This document shows, in pieces, positions 8,253 through 16,014 of a stretch of DNA of 64,000 nt. Made by a program: the position numbers and the translations under genes. Each line of letters begins with the position of its first letter. Position 1 is the stretch's first letter. Under the pieces are notes generated by a model that did not search any database, was not told the origin of the DNA, and saw nothing but the letters and a program-made list of their open reading frames with translations. The DNA lies in NCBI RefSeq assembly GCF_021442325.1, contig NZ_CP087879.1, positions 2,232,001 to 2,296,000 of the forward strand, given 5' to 3'. Origin of the DNA: Agromyces marinus (GTDB lineage Bacteria > Actinomycetota > Actinomycetes > Actinomycetales > Microbacteriaceae).

Positions 8253-8677
8253 GACGGCACCCCCCGGCGATAGGCGACCAGGCGCGTGATGCTCTCGAGC
8301 ACCGCGCCGAGGAGGAAGCCGAGGTAGATCACGTTCGCGATCCAGAACCAGTCGGCCTCGAGCATCGACAGCACGAGCGCGCCGAGCGCGCCGATCACGA
8401 TGAACGAGCTGCCGACCCGGGTGCCGAGGCGGTCGATCTCGCGGTCGCGCACGTCGCCCTTGGTGCTCTCGCTCGGGAAGACGATCTCGACCAGGATCCG
8501 GCCGACGATGGATGCCACGATCGCCCCGCCGATCGTCCAGAGCATGGGTGCGACGTAGTCGACGTCGCCGACGGGGCCTCCCTCGGCGAGCCGCGGGAGC
8601 ACGAGGGAGAGGTAGACCCCGTACGCCACGACGGACACGACGAGGTAGACCCAGGTGCCCTTCTCCTCGTATGACAT
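8246..8677 (-). CDS. Small integral membrane protein paired with an XRE regulator
   Basis: A 143-residue protein with four predicted transmembrane helices: WVYLVVSVVAYGVYLSLVLP, a segment around MLWTIGGAIVASIVGRILVEIVF, a segment around SSFIVIGALGALVLSMLEA, and FWIANVIYLGFLLGAVLESI. Homologues of this kind are regularly found next to small XRE regulators in actinobacteria, but no biochemical function is known. ATG 8675-8677 (MSYEEKGTW) was preferred over an upstream in-frame ATG at 8713 because GGTGAGCG gives a weak ribosome site and because the upstream start would lie inside the operator. First gene of the operon membrane protein - XRE - MDR - MDR. Confidence 0.85.
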   Translation of the reverse strand: MSYEEKGTWVYLVVSVVAYGVYLSLVLPRLAEGGPVGDVDYVAPMLWTIGGAIVASIVGRILVEIVFPSESTKGDVRDREIDRLGTRVGSSFIVIGALGALVLSMLEADWFWIANVIYLGFLLGAVLESITRLVAYRRGVPSW

Positions 8678-8693
8678 GCGCTCACCTTCCGGT

Positions 8694-8755
8694 GTAAAGA
8701 ATGCTTGACACACCCAGTGTCAACCTTTCCAGACACCATGTCAAGGATTCTTTAC
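8694..8755. promoter_or_regulatory. Nested inverted repeats: candidate XRE operator and promoter
   Basis: GTAAAGAATGCTTGACA (8694-8710) is repeated in inverted form as TGTCAAGGATTCTTTAC (8739-8755), with one mismatch in 17. Inside, TTGACAC (8705-8711) and GTGTCAA (8717-8723) form a perfect 7-bp dyad with a 5-bp spacer. The TTGACA/TGTCAA half-site thus appears three times, and it also matches the sigma-A -35 consensus in both directions. On the minus strand TTGACA (8723-8718) is 17 bp from TCTTTA, a weak -10 match. This is a compact promoter/operator directly upstream of the membrane protein-XRE operon. Confidence 0.75.
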
Positions 8756-8805
8756 CTGACTGGGGCGTCGCCCGCGCCCGGCGCCCCCGGGCGCGCCCCG
8801 GCCGC

Positions 8806-8865
8806 GCGAGTGGGTGCCATGTGCACCGCTCGCGGCTCTCACCGGTGCACATGGCACCCACTCGC
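8806..8865. repeat. 60-nt palindromic intergenic element, copy 1 (perfect)
   Basis: Left arm 8806-8828 begins GCGAGTGGGTGCCATG and ends GTGCACCG. The right arm 8843-8865 is its exact reverse complement, so all 23 base pairs match; the 14-nt loop begins CTCG. Same 23-14-23 design as copies at 8950, 38880 and 38985. It lies upstream of the SMR gene and has no reading frame of its own that looks coding. As RNA it would form a very stable hairpin. Confidence 0.9.
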
Positions 8866-8949
8866 CTGCGGCCACGTCTGGTCCCCCTTCCTGCCACGAC
8901 CTGCACGGCGCCCACCGTACGGATCTCCACCGCGCGCAGCCAGTCACGC

Positions 8950-9009
8950 GCGAGTGGGTGCCGTATGCACCGCTCGCAGCCTCCACCGGTGCATTCGGCA
9001 TACGCTCGC
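8950..9009. repeat. 60-nt palindromic intergenic element, copy 2
   Basis: Arms 8950-8972 and 8987-9009 are 23 nt each with four mismatches around a 14-nt loop (8973-8986) that again begins CTCG. The left arm starts GCGAGTGGGTGCC like copy 1 and ends TGCACCG. It lies 84 bases after copy 1 in the same orientation. Confidence 0.88.
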
Positions 9010-9225
9010 GGGCGAGATGCGCGCGTGCGCGAGCATGGGCGAGCACAGCCGCAGGCGAGCACCCGCCGGTGCCCGCACGCGAGCACGCGCGAGCGCGGAC
9101 CCGCCTGCACAGCCCGTGATCAGGCCCGGTTGCTAGCCTTGGCAGCGGTCGTCGAACGGCGGCCCCGGACGAGGGAACCCAGTACCCGGAACGCGACAAG
9201 ACTGGCACTCAGGGAGTGAACCGTC
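9010..9225. other. GC-rich gap before the SMR gene
   Basis: About 215 bases without a gene. 9010-9110 holds degenerate repeats of CGAGCAC/GCGAGC, resembling decayed fragments of the palindromic elements. A possible -10 (TAGCCT at about 9136) precedes the SMR gene. The region was examined for guanidine-sensing riboswitch motifs because of the SMR gene, but none could be recognised. Confidence 0.5.
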
Positions 9226-9555
9226 ATGTCGTGGATCGTGCTCATCCTGTCCGGAATCCTCGAGGCCGTCTGGGCCACCGCCCTCGGCAAGTCCGAGGGC
9301 TTCACGAAGCTCTGGCCGTCGGTCGTGTTCATCGGCGCGCTCGCGTTGTCGATGGTCGGGCTCGCCTGGGCGATGCGCGAAATCCCGATCGGCACGGCCT
9401 ACGCCGTGTGGGTCGGCATCGGGGCGGCCCTCACGGTCGTGTGGGCGATGATCACCGGCGAAACGGATGTCTCGTGGGCGCGCCTCGCGCTCATCGCCGG
9501 GCTCGTGGGCTGCGTCGTCGGGCTGAAGCTCATCGACGGCGACGCCGGGCACTGA
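9226..9555 (+). CDS. Small multidrug resistance (SMR) family transporter, SugE/Gdx-like
   Basis: A 109-residue, four-helix inner-membrane exporter that works as an antiparallel dimer driven by protons. The N-terminus SWIVLILSGILEAVWATALGKSEGF carries the membrane-embedded glutamate (E13) essential in all SMR proteins. The pattern LEAVWATALGKSEGFTKLWPS is closer to the SugE/Gdx (guanidinium exporter) branch than to EmrE/QacE, as is the WVGIGAALTVVWAMI helix. A GGGAGTGA ribosome site lies seven bases ahead of the ATG. Transcribed alone and convergent with the amine oxidase gene, 11 bases away. Confidence 0.93.
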   Translation: MSWIVLILSGILEAVWATALGKSEGFTKLWPSVVFIGALALSMVGLAWAMREIPIGTAYAVWVGIGAALTVVWAMITGETDVSWARLALIAGLVGCVVGLKLIDGDAGH

Positions 9556-9566
9556 CCGCGGGTCCG

Positions 9567-10742
9567 TCAGCCGCGGCCCAGCCCGGTCGGCGACCCGGCG
9601 TCGCGCGCGATGACCCGGTCGGCGCGGAAGCGGTCCGGGCCCGGGCCCGATCCGTCGGCGAGGTCGGCGAGGATGCGCCCCACGACGGGCGTGAACTTGA
9701 ATCCGTGGCCGGAGAATCCCGCGCCGACGACGATGGGCCCGATGCGGCCGAGCACGAAGTTCTCGTCCGGCGTGGTCGTGTAGGTGCAGCTGATCGGCTG
9801 GGCTGCGTCGGCGTCGACGCCCGGCAGCCACTCGCGCGCGAAGCGCTGCAGGTCGGCAAGCTGGTCGGGCACCGGCAGGAAGTCGCGCGCGTCGGGGTCG
9901 ACGACGGGGCCGACGCCGTGCCATCCGGCCTTCACGCCTTCACCGGGCGTCAGCATGCCGTACACGGGCGAACGCCAGTAGCCGTATCCATCGCGAGCCG
10001 CGCCCGGGTGGTGGTTGTAGCTCGGCCACTGCATCGCCTCGTCGCGCACCGCGAAGTGGGCGGGCTGCTCCTGCGTGACGACGAGCCGCGGCAGGGCGAG
10101 CCCGCCGATGAGCTTCGTCGTCCAGGCGCCGAGGGTCACGACGGCGGTGCGGGCCTCGAAGACCTCTTCCACGCCGGCATCGGTGACGGATGCCACGCGG
10201 ACGCGCGCGTCGCCGAGCGGCTCGATGCGCGTGGCGCGGGTGCGGTGCCGGACATCGGCGTCGGCCGCGGCCGCGGCCCGGTGCAGCGCCGCGATGGTGG
10301 CATCCGCATTCACCCGCCCGGCACGGGCGTTGAAGAGCACGCGCGTGTCCCAGCGGATGCCGGGCCATCGGGCCGCGGCTTCGTCGAGGGGGAGGAACTC
10401 GGCGGGGATGCCGGCGTGGGTGAGCGCCGCGTGCACGTCGTCGAAGTCCGCCGCGGGCCCGTGATTGGCGACTCCGACGAGTTCGAGCAGCCCCGCGCCC
10501 GATTCGACTTCGAGTTCGCGCCAGAGCGGAAGGGCGTCGACGAGCATCGCGACGTAGGCGGGGTCGCTGTAGGCGACGTTGAAGTTCCGCGAGGCACCGT
10601 GCGACGCGCCGATGCGGTGGCCCGGCTCGTAGCGTTCGAGCAGCGCCACGTCGCGGCCGCGGCGAGCGAGCTGCCACGCCGTCGCGGCGCCCATCGCGCC
10701 GCCGCCGACGACGACGGTCTCGACCTGCGTGATGCCGCTCAT
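9567..10742 (-). CDS. FAD-dependent monomeric sarcosine oxidase / N-methyltryptophan oxidase family enzyme
   Basis: Flavin amine oxidase of 391 residues that should oxidise an N-methyl amino acid to imine and H2O2. It has the Rossmann VVVGGGAMGAATAWQLARRG at the N-terminus. C319, in CTYTTTPDENFV, corresponds to the cysteine that covalently binds FAD in monomeric sarcosine oxidase. K271, in GEGVKAGWH, matches the oxygen-activating lysine. The C-terminal GFSGHGFKFTPVVGR completes the family pattern. Length is typical. Its start overlaps the stop of the ABM-fold gene (ATGA), so the two are co-translated. The exact substrate (sarcosine, N-methyltryptophan, pipecolate or other) cannot be read from the sequence. 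Confidence 0.92.
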   Translation of the reverse strand: MSGITQVETVVVGGGAMGAATAWQLARRGRDVALLERYEPGHRIGASHGASRNFNVAYSDPAYVAMLVDALPLWRELEVESGAGLLELVGVANHGPAADFDDVHAALTHAGIPAEFLPLDEAAARWPGIRWDTRVLFNARAGRVNADATIAALHRAAAAADADVRHRTRATRIEPLGDARVRVASVTDAGVEEVFEARTAVVTLGAWTTKLIGGLALPRLVVTQEQPAHFAVRDEAMQWPSYNHHPGAARDGYGYWRSPVYGMLTPGEGVKAGWHGVGPVVDPDARDFLPVPDQLADLQRFAREWLPGVDADAAQPISCTYTTTPDENFVLGRIGPIVVGAGFSGHGFKFTPVVGRILADLADGSGPGPDRFRADRVIARDAGSPTGLGRG

Positions 10743-11056
10743 CGGTCCGAACCTTCAGGCCCGACCGCCGCGACCTCGCGGAAGTGCTCGACGACCGGGA
10801 ACGGATCGTAGAACCCGTGCAGCAGCTCGCGCCAGCGGGCGTACTCGGGCGACCCGCGGAAGCCGGGGTCGTGGTCCTCGGGCCGCTGCCAGTGCACGAG
10901 CAGCAGATACTCGTTCGGGGTCTCGATCGAGCGTGAGAGCGCGAGGTCGACGAAACCGGGCATCGACGCGATGATGGGCCGCGCCTCGGCGAACGCGGCT
11001 TCGAAGGCGGCCTCGCGGCCGGGGACGACGGGCAGGATCGCGTGCTCGAGGATCAT
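10739..11056 (-). CDS. Antibiotic biosynthesis monooxygenase (ABM) fold protein
   Basis: A 105-residue dimeric alpha-beta barrel protein: ILEHAILPVVPGREAAFEAA, SMPGFVDLALSRSIETPNEYLLLVHW, then RWRELLHGFYDPFPVVEHF. This pattern is typical of ABM-domain proteins that degrade haem, act as cofactor-free monooxygenases or have unknown function. ATG 11054-11056 follows TAGCGT by seven bases, consistent with a leaderless start; longer readings would enter the divergent promoter. It is the first gene of a two-gene unit with the flavin amine oxidase, so it may handle the aldehyde or peroxide-related product, but this is inference. Confidence 0.88.
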   Translation of the reverse strand: MILEHAILPVVPGREAAFEAAFAEARPIIASMPGFVDLALSRSIETPNEYLLLVHWQRPEDHDPGFRGSPEYARWRELLHGFYDPFPVVEHFREVAAVGPEGSDR

Positions 11057-11153
11057 CCGTCCAACGCTACCCGCGGGCGGGATGGCAGGCGTTCGCGCAA
11101 GTTCGGCAGCCGCCGAGCGCGGGCGCGAGCGCGCCCGGCGGCACGATGGGTGC

Positions 11154-11726
11154 ATGGAACGCATGGACTCCGACGACACCGCCGCTCTCATCGTGATCGA
11201 CGTGCAGCAGGGCTTCGACGATGCCGCCTACTGGGGCGAGCGCGACAACCCCGACGCCGAGGCGAACATCGGCCGGTTGCTCGCGGCGTGGGCGGATGCC
11301 TCGCGGCCGATCGTGCTCGTCCGCCACGACTCGCGCGAATCCGGGTCGCCGCTGGCCGCGGGAAGCCCCGGCAACGCCCTGAAGCCCGTCGTCGCCGACG
11401 CCCCGCACGACCTGTTCGTGACCAAGCACGTGAACTCGGCGTTCTACGGCGACCCCGACCTGGACGCATGGCTCGGCGAGCGCGGCATCCGCCGGCTCGT
11501 GGTGTGCGGCATCCAGACGAACCAGTGCGTCGAGACGACCGCCCGCATGGCCGGCAACCTCGGCTACGACGTCGTGCTGCCCCTCGATGCGACGCACACG
11601 TTCGAGATGGCGGGCCCCGGCGGCATCCGCCTCACCGCGGCCGAGCTCTCGCGCGCGACGGCGGTCAACCTCGACGGCGGCGGCTTCGCCCGGGTCGTCT
11701 CGACCGACGAGGTGCTCGGCGCCTGA
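11154..11726 (+). CDS. Isochorismatase-like cysteine hydrolase
   Basis: Cysteine hydrolase of 190 residues. The catalytic triad is visible as D16 (ALIVIDVQQGF), K91 (FVTKHVNSAF) and C125 (GIQTNQCVETTARMAGNLGYDV). The cis-peptide region precedes the nucleophile as in nicotinamidase and isochorismatase relatives. No pterin- or metal-specific motif allows a narrower call. ATG 11154 was chosen; an ATG nine bases on is also possible. Divergent from the ABM gene. A hairpin at 11749-11793 separates it from metY. Confidence 0.9.
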   Translation: MERMDSDDTAALIVIDVQQGFDDAAYWGERDNPDAEANIGRLLAAWADASRPIVLVRHDSRESGSPLAAGSPGNALKPVVADAPHDLFVTKHVNSAFYGDPDLDAWLGERGIRRLVVCGIQTNQCVETTARMAGNLGYDVVLPLDATHTFEMAGPGGIRLTAAELSRATAVNLDGGGFARVVSTDEVLGA

Positions 11727-11748
11727 GTCGGGGCCGGGGCGCCTGCGG

Positions 11749-11793
11749 CGCGGCATCCGTTGCCCCGCGTTACGGGTGGGGGCGGATGCCGCG
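11749..11793 (+). terminator. Stem-loop between the isochorismatase gene and metY
   Basis: CGCGGCATCCG (11749-11759) and CGGATGCCGCG (11783-11793) form a perfect 11-bp inverted repeat about 22 bases after the isochorismatase stop. No T-tract follows. It is built from the GGATGCC/GGCATCC word that is frequent in this genome. Likely a terminator or attenuating hairpin ahead of the metY promoter (TAGCGT at 11805-11810). Confidence 0.55.
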
Positions 11794-11816
11794 GCCGACC
11801 CGACTAGCGTGTCCCC

Positions 11817-13136
11817 ATGGCAGACCGCGAATACGGCTTCAAGACCCGCGCCATCCACGCGGGCAACATCCCCGACGCCGAGGCGGGCGCCCGCGCGCTC
11901 CCGATCTACCAGTCGAGCGCGTTCGTCTTCGACGACACGGCGGATGCCGCTGCGCGTTTCGCGCTGCAGAAGTACGGCAACATCTACTCGCGCCTGGCCA
12001 ACCCCACGGTCGCCGCGTTCGAGGAGCGCGTCGCGAGCCTTGAAGGCGGTCTCGGCGCGGTCGCGACGGCGAGCGGGCTGTCGGCGCAGTACATCACGTT
12101 CGCGAGCCTCGCGGGCACGGGCGACCACATCGTGGCATCCGCCAACCTCTACGGCGGCTCGATCACGCAGTTGGATGTCACGCTCCGCCGCTTCGGCGTC
12201 GAGACGACCTTCGTGCGCTCCTCCGACCCCGCCGACTACGCCGCCGCGATCACCGAGCGCACGAAGGCGCTGTTCGTCGAGACCGTCGCGAACCCGTCGG
12301 GCGAGATCGCCGATCTCGAGGGCCTCGCCGACGTCGCGCACGCGCACGGCATCCCGTTCATCGTCGACTCGACGATCGCGACCCCGTACCTCAACCGTCC
12401 GATCGAGTGGGGCGCCGACCTCGTCACCCACTCGGCGACGAAGTTCCTCGGCGGCCACGGCACCACGCTCGGCGGCGTCGTCGTCGAGTCCGGCCGGTTC
12501 GACTGGCACTCCGAGAAGTTCCCGCTGTTCGGCGAGCCGGTGCCGAGCTACGGCGGCCTGCAGTGGTCGGGCAACTTCGGCGAGTACGCGTTCCTCACGC
12601 GCCTGCGGGCCGAGCAACTGCGCGACATCGGCCCGGCGCTCGCGCCGCACTCGGCCTTCCTGCTCGCGCAGGGCGTCGAGACCCTGCCGTACCGCATCCA
12701 GGCGCACGTCGACAACGCGCGCACGGTCGCCGAGTGGCTCGACGCCGACCCGCGCATCGAGCGCGTGTTCTGGGCGGGCCTGCCCGATCACCCGCACTTC
12801 GAGCGCGCGGCGAAGTACCTGCCGAAGGGCCCGGGGTCGGTGTTCAGCTTCGAGGTCAAGGGCGGCCGCGAGGTCGGCCAGAAGCTCATCGAGTCGGTGG
12901 ACCTGGCGAGCCACCTCGCGAACATCGGCGACGCGAAGACGCTCATCATCCACCCGGCGTCGACCACGCACGCTCAGCTGACCGACCAGCAGCTGGTCGA
13001 CGCCGGCGTGCTGCCGGGCGTCGTGCGACTCTCGGTCGGCATCGAGGACGTCGAGGACATCATCGCCGACCTCGACCAGGCCCTGACCGCCGCGACGCGC
13101 GACCGCGCGCTGACCACCGTGGGAGGCGCACGATGA
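11817..13136 (+). CDS. metY: O-acetylhomoserine sulfhydrylase / aminocarboxypropyltransferase
   Basis: PLP enzyme of 439 residues that makes homocysteine from O-acetylhomoserine and sulfide. The Cys/Met-metabolism PLP signature is complete: YSRLANPT near residue 57, NLYGGSITQL, VDSTIATPYLNRPIEWGADLV and SATKFLGGHG with the PLP lysine at K209. The C-terminus ends in LSVGIEDVEDIIADLDQAL. TAGCGT ends six bases before the ATG and no ribosome site is seen, which fits a leaderless mRNA. The stop overlaps the CoA-binding protein start (ATGA). No SAM-sensing riboswitch could be recognised in the 90 bases upstream. Confidence 0.96.
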   Translation: MADREYGFKTRAIHAGNIPDAEAGARALPIYQSSAFVFDDTADAAARFALQKYGNIYSRLANPTVAAFEERVASLEGGLGAVATASGLSAQYITFASLAGTGDHIVASANLYGGSITQLDVTLRRFGVETTFVRSSDPADYAAAITERTKALFVETVANPSGEIADLEGLADVAHAHGIPFIVDSTIATPYLNRPIEWGADLVTHSATKFLGGHGTTLGGVVVESGRFDWHSEKFPLFGEPVPSYGGLQWSGNFGEYAFLTRLRAEQLRDIGPALAPHSAFLLAQGVETLPYRIQAHVDNARTVAEWLDADPRIERVFWAGLPDHPHFERAAKYLPKGPGSVFSFEVKGGREVGQKLIESVDLASHLANIGDAKTLIIHPASTTHAQLTDQQLVDAGVLPGVVRLSVGIEDVEDIIADLDQALTAATRDRALTTVGGAR

Positions 13137-13792
13137 GCATCGCGACCGACACCGCTGCGACCGTCAGCGCCGGCGCCGTCAGCGCCGGCACGACCGGCAC
13201 GCCCTCGACCGAGACGGATGCCGCGGCATCCGAGGTCGAGACGGTCCGCCTGGTCAACGGGCTCTCGTGCGAGCTGCCCGCGACCTCGCCGCTCGCGAAG
13301 CTGCTGAAGTCGCAGCGCACGTGGATCGGGCCCGACGCGAAGCAGCGCCGGCGCATCCTGAGTGCCGCGAAGTCCATCGCGATCGTCGGCGCGTCGCCGA
13401 AGCCGCAGCGCTCGAGCTACTTCGTGGGAACCTACCTGCAGCAGTCGAGCGACTTCCGCGTGTACTTCGTGAACCCGAACGAGACCGAGATCCTCGGCCA
13501 GCCCGCCTACGCGAGGCTGGCGGACCTGCCCGAGGTGCCCGACATCGTCGTGGTGTTCCGTCGCGGCAGCGACATCCCGCAGGTCGTCGACGAGGTCCTC
13601 GCGGCGGGGGCGAAGACCATCTGGGTTCAGCTCGGCATCTGGAACGAGCAGGCCGCCTACGCCGCCGAGGAGCAGGGCCTCACCGTCGTCATGGACCGCT
13701 GCATCAAGGTCGAGCACGCGCGCTTCCACGGCGGGCTGCACCTGCTCGGCTTCGACACCGGCCAGATCACGAGCCGTCGCGGCGGCAGGTAG
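13133..13792 (+). CDS. CoA-binding domain protein (YccU-like), coupled to metY
   Basis: A 219-residue cytoplasmic protein. Residues ~75-205 form a Rossmann CoA-binding domain (SIAIVGASPKPQRSSYFVGTYL, VYFVNPNETEILGQPAYA, VPDIVVVFRRGSDIPQVVDEVLAAGAKTIW, VVMDRCIKVEH) of the YccU/CoA_binding_2 type. The first ~60 residues are Ala/Thr/Ser-rich and probably disordered. Its ATG overlaps the metY stop by four bases, and the metY plus CoA-binding pair is a recurring actinobacterial arrangement, which suggests a role in sulfur or acyl-group metabolism. The molecular function is unknown. Confidence 0.9.
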   Translation: MSIATDTAATVSAGAVSAGTTGTPSTETDAAASEVETVRLVNGLSCELPATSPLAKLLKSQRTWIGPDAKQRRRILSAAKSIAIVGASPKPQRSSYFVGTYLQQSSDFRVYFVNPNETEILGQPAYARLADLPEVPDIVVVFRRGSDIPQVVDEVLAAGAKTIWVQLGIWNEQAAYAAEEQGLTVVMDRCIKVEHARFHGGLHLLGFDTGQITSRRGGR

Positions 13793-13843
13793 CGCCCGGG
13801 CTGCGGCGCGCCCGAGCTGCAGCGCGCTCAGGCTGCGGCACGC

Positions 13844-14407
13844 TCAGGCTGCGGCGCCGCCCGCCGCCGGCGCCGCCGGAACGTCGATTCCGTACGCGAG
13901 GATGCGCACGAGCGTGCCGTCCTCGCGCGCGAAGCTGAACTCGCGGTCGTCGAGCGGTTGGAAGCCGAGACGCTCGTAGAGCCTCTGCGCGGGCACCATC
14001 TGCGCGCCCGTGTTCAGCACGACGCGACGGATGCCGCGGCTCGCGGCCAACCCGAAGACGTGCCGCACCATCGCCTCGCCGACCCGTCGCCCGCGGGCGG
14101 CCGGCGACACGGCGAGGAAGCGGAAGTCCAGCTCGTCCTCGTGCCTGGCGACCGAGGAGAGCCGTTCGGCGGGCCGCGGGGTCGTGACGGTTCCGAGCAG
14201 CTCGCCGGTCACGGCATCCGCTGCGACCCAGACCTCCTGGCTGCGCGCGCGGTCGCCGACGGCCTCGATGTCGTCGAGGTAGGCGTCGGGAAGCTCGTAG
14301 GCGCGCGCATAGGCGTCGCGCGCGAGTCGACCGACCGCGGCAGCCTCGTCGGCGCGCATGAGGCGCAGGACGAGGCCGGGGTCGTTCGTGGAGTCGGGGG
14401 CGGGCAT
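13844..14407 (-). CDS. GNAT-family N-acetyltransferase
   Basis: A 187-residue acetyl-CoA-dependent acetyltransferase. The GNAT core is clear: LRLMRADEAAAVGRLARDAY at the start, then LDFRFLAVSPAARGRRVGEAMVRHVFG (motif A with the acetyl-CoA pyrophosphate loop), GIRRVVLNTGAQMVPAQRLYERLGFQPL (motif B) and a C-terminal Ala-rich tail. The substrate is unknown. ATG 14405-14407 follows TAGAAT by seven bases, a good leaderless promoter match. Convergent with the CoA-binding protein gene and divergent from sdaA. Confidence 0.9.
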   Translation of the reverse strand: MPAPDSTNDPGLVLRLMRADEAAAVGRLARDAYARAYELPDAYLDDIEAVGDRARSQEVWVAADAVTGELLGTVTTPRPAERLSSVARHEDELDFRFLAVSPAARGRRVGEAMVRHVFGLAASRGIRRVVLNTGAQMVPAQRLYERLGFQPLDDREFSFAREDGTLVRILAYGIDVPAAPAAGGAAA

Positions 14408-14566
14408 CGGGCAGATTCTACGCGGCGGCGTCTGGGTGCGCACCGAACATCGCCGTGGCCCGCGGGCGCCGCCGGCTGCGCGGATCCCCGCCGAATCACC
14501 CGGACGCGCAAAGATCCTGCGGTGCGATCAGGAATCCGCCCACGGATCCCCACGTACCCTTGGAGG

Positions 14567-15940
14567 GTGACAGCGTTCGTCTCAGCCCTCGACCTGTTCT
14601 CGATCGGCATCGGCCCCTCGAGTTCGCACACGGTCGGCCCCATGCGCGCAGCGCGCGTCTTCGCCGACGGGTTGGCGGCCGACGGCCGGCTCGACCGGGT
14701 GCGACGCGTCACCTGTTCGCTCTACGGGTCGCTCGGCGCGACCGGCCTGGGGCACGGCACGCCCGACGCGGTCGTCGCGGGGCTCGCCGGCCTCGCGCCG
14801 CACGACTGCGACCCGGACGACGTCCGGGATGCGTGGGCGCGGCTTGCCGACGGCGCACCGGTGCGCCTCGCGGGCCGTCACGAGATCCGGATGGCGCAGG
14901 CGGATGTCTCGCTCGAACCGCGCACGCGCCTGCCCGGCCACCCGAACGCGCTCACCCTCCAGGCGTGGGGCGACGACGACGCGCTCCCCATCGCCGAAGA
15001 GACCTACTACTCCGTCGGCGGCGGGTTCATCCGCCGCGACGGCGAGGCGCCCGAGCAGGCCGAGGCGCTGCGGCATCCGCTGCCGTATTCCACCGCCGCC
15101 GAACTGCTGGCGCTGTGCGACGAGCACGGCGTGAGCCTGTGCGACGTGGCCCGTCGGAACGAGGTCGCGGTGCACGGCGACGCCGGCATCGATGCGGGCC
15201 TCGACGCGATCTGGGATGCGATGGCCGAGTGCGTCTCGCACGGCCTGGCAACCGAGGGCACGCTGCCGGGCGGGCTCAAGGTCAAGCGTCGCGCCTCCGA
15301 GGTCCGCCGTCGCCTCGAGGCGTACGACCGCGACGAGCACCTCCGAGACACGTCCACCGAGTGGCTGCACGCGTTCGCGCTGGCCGTCAACGAGGAGAAC
15401 GCCTCCGGCGGCCGTGTCGTGACCGCCCCCACGAACGGCGCGGCGGGCATCCTCCCAGCGGTCGGGCACTACTACCTGAAGTACGTTCCGGGCGCCGACC
15501 GCGCCGGCATCCGTCGCTACCTGCTGACGGCGTCGGCGATCGCGAGCCTCGTGAAGAAGAACGCATCGATCTCAGGTGCAGAGGGCGGATGCCAGGCCGA
15601 GGTCGGTTCGGCGTGCGCGATGGCCGCGGGCGGCCTGTGCGCGGTGCTGGGCGGTACGCCGCAGCAGATCGAGAACGCGGCGGAGATCGCGATGGAGCAC
15701 CACCTCGGTCTCACGTGCGACCCCGTCGCGGGCCTCGTGCAGGTGCCGTGCATCGAACGCAACGCGATCGCCGCCTCGACCGCGGTGTCGGCGGCCCGCC
15801 TGGCCCTGCACGGCGACGGCACCCACATCGTCTCGCTCGACACGGTCATCGAGACCATGCGCCAGACCGGGATCGACATGATGACCAAGTACAAGGAGAC
15901 GAGCGAGGGCGGTCTCGCGGTCAACGTCATCGAGTGCTGA
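14567..15940 (+). CDS. sdaA: L-serine ammonia-lyase, iron-sulfur type (fused single chain)
   Basis: Deaminates L-serine to pyruvate and ammonia using a [4Fe-4S] cluster. The 457-residue chain contains the N-terminal beta domain (LDLFSIGIGPSSSHTVGPMRAA) and the C-terminal alpha domain. The catalytic core has ASGGRVVTAPTNGAAGILPAV, ISGAEGGCQAEVGSACAMAA and HHLGLTCDPVAGLVQVPC, whose cysteines are the cluster ligands. GTG 14567-14569 was chosen because the family begins TAFVSALDLFS. TACCCT ends six bases before the GTG, and the TTGGAGG overlaps the start codon, so a leaderless mRNA is likely. Monocistronic. Confidence 0.96.
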   Translation: MTAFVSALDLFSIGIGPSSSHTVGPMRAARVFADGLAADGRLDRVRRVTCSLYGSLGATGLGHGTPDAVVAGLAGLAPHDCDPDDVRDAWARLADGAPVRLAGRHEIRMAQADVSLEPRTRLPGHPNALTLQAWGDDDALPIAEETYYSVGGGFIRRDGEAPEQAEALRHPLPYSTAAELLALCDEHGVSLCDVARRNEVAVHGDAGIDAGLDAIWDAMAECVSHGLATEGTLPGGLKVKRRASEVRRRLEAYDRDEHLRDTSTEWLHAFALAVNEENASGGRVVTAPTNGAAGILPAVGHYYLKYVPGADRAGIRRYLLTASAIASLVKKNASISGAEGGCQAEVGSACAMAAGGLCAVLGGTPQQIENAAEIAMEHHLGLTCDPVAGLVQVPCIERNAIAASTAVSAARLALHGDGTHIVSLDTVIETMRQTGIDMMTKYKETSEGGLAVNVIEC

Positions 15941-16014
15941 CGCCGAGCGTTCTGCCGCGTGTCCCCCGGATGGGTCGCTTTCCGAGAGGGCGCTGATTCT
16001 GCGAGGGTTGCCGG

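Noticed and set aside
8806-9009. Simple rho-independent terminators for the neighbouring genes
   Set aside because: Neither neighbouring gene ends here (both start from this gap), there are no T-tracts, and two same-design copies lie 30 kb away.
9110-9225. Guanidine riboswitch ahead of the SugE/Gdx-like SMR gene
   Set aside because: Conserved ykkC, mini-ykkC or ykkC-III motifs were not recognisable; a covariance search would be decisive.
11727-11816. SAM- or SAH-sensing riboswitch before metY
   Set aside because: The gap is 90 bases, contains a terminator-like hairpin and a promoter hexamer right before the ATG, leaving no room for a leader RNA.
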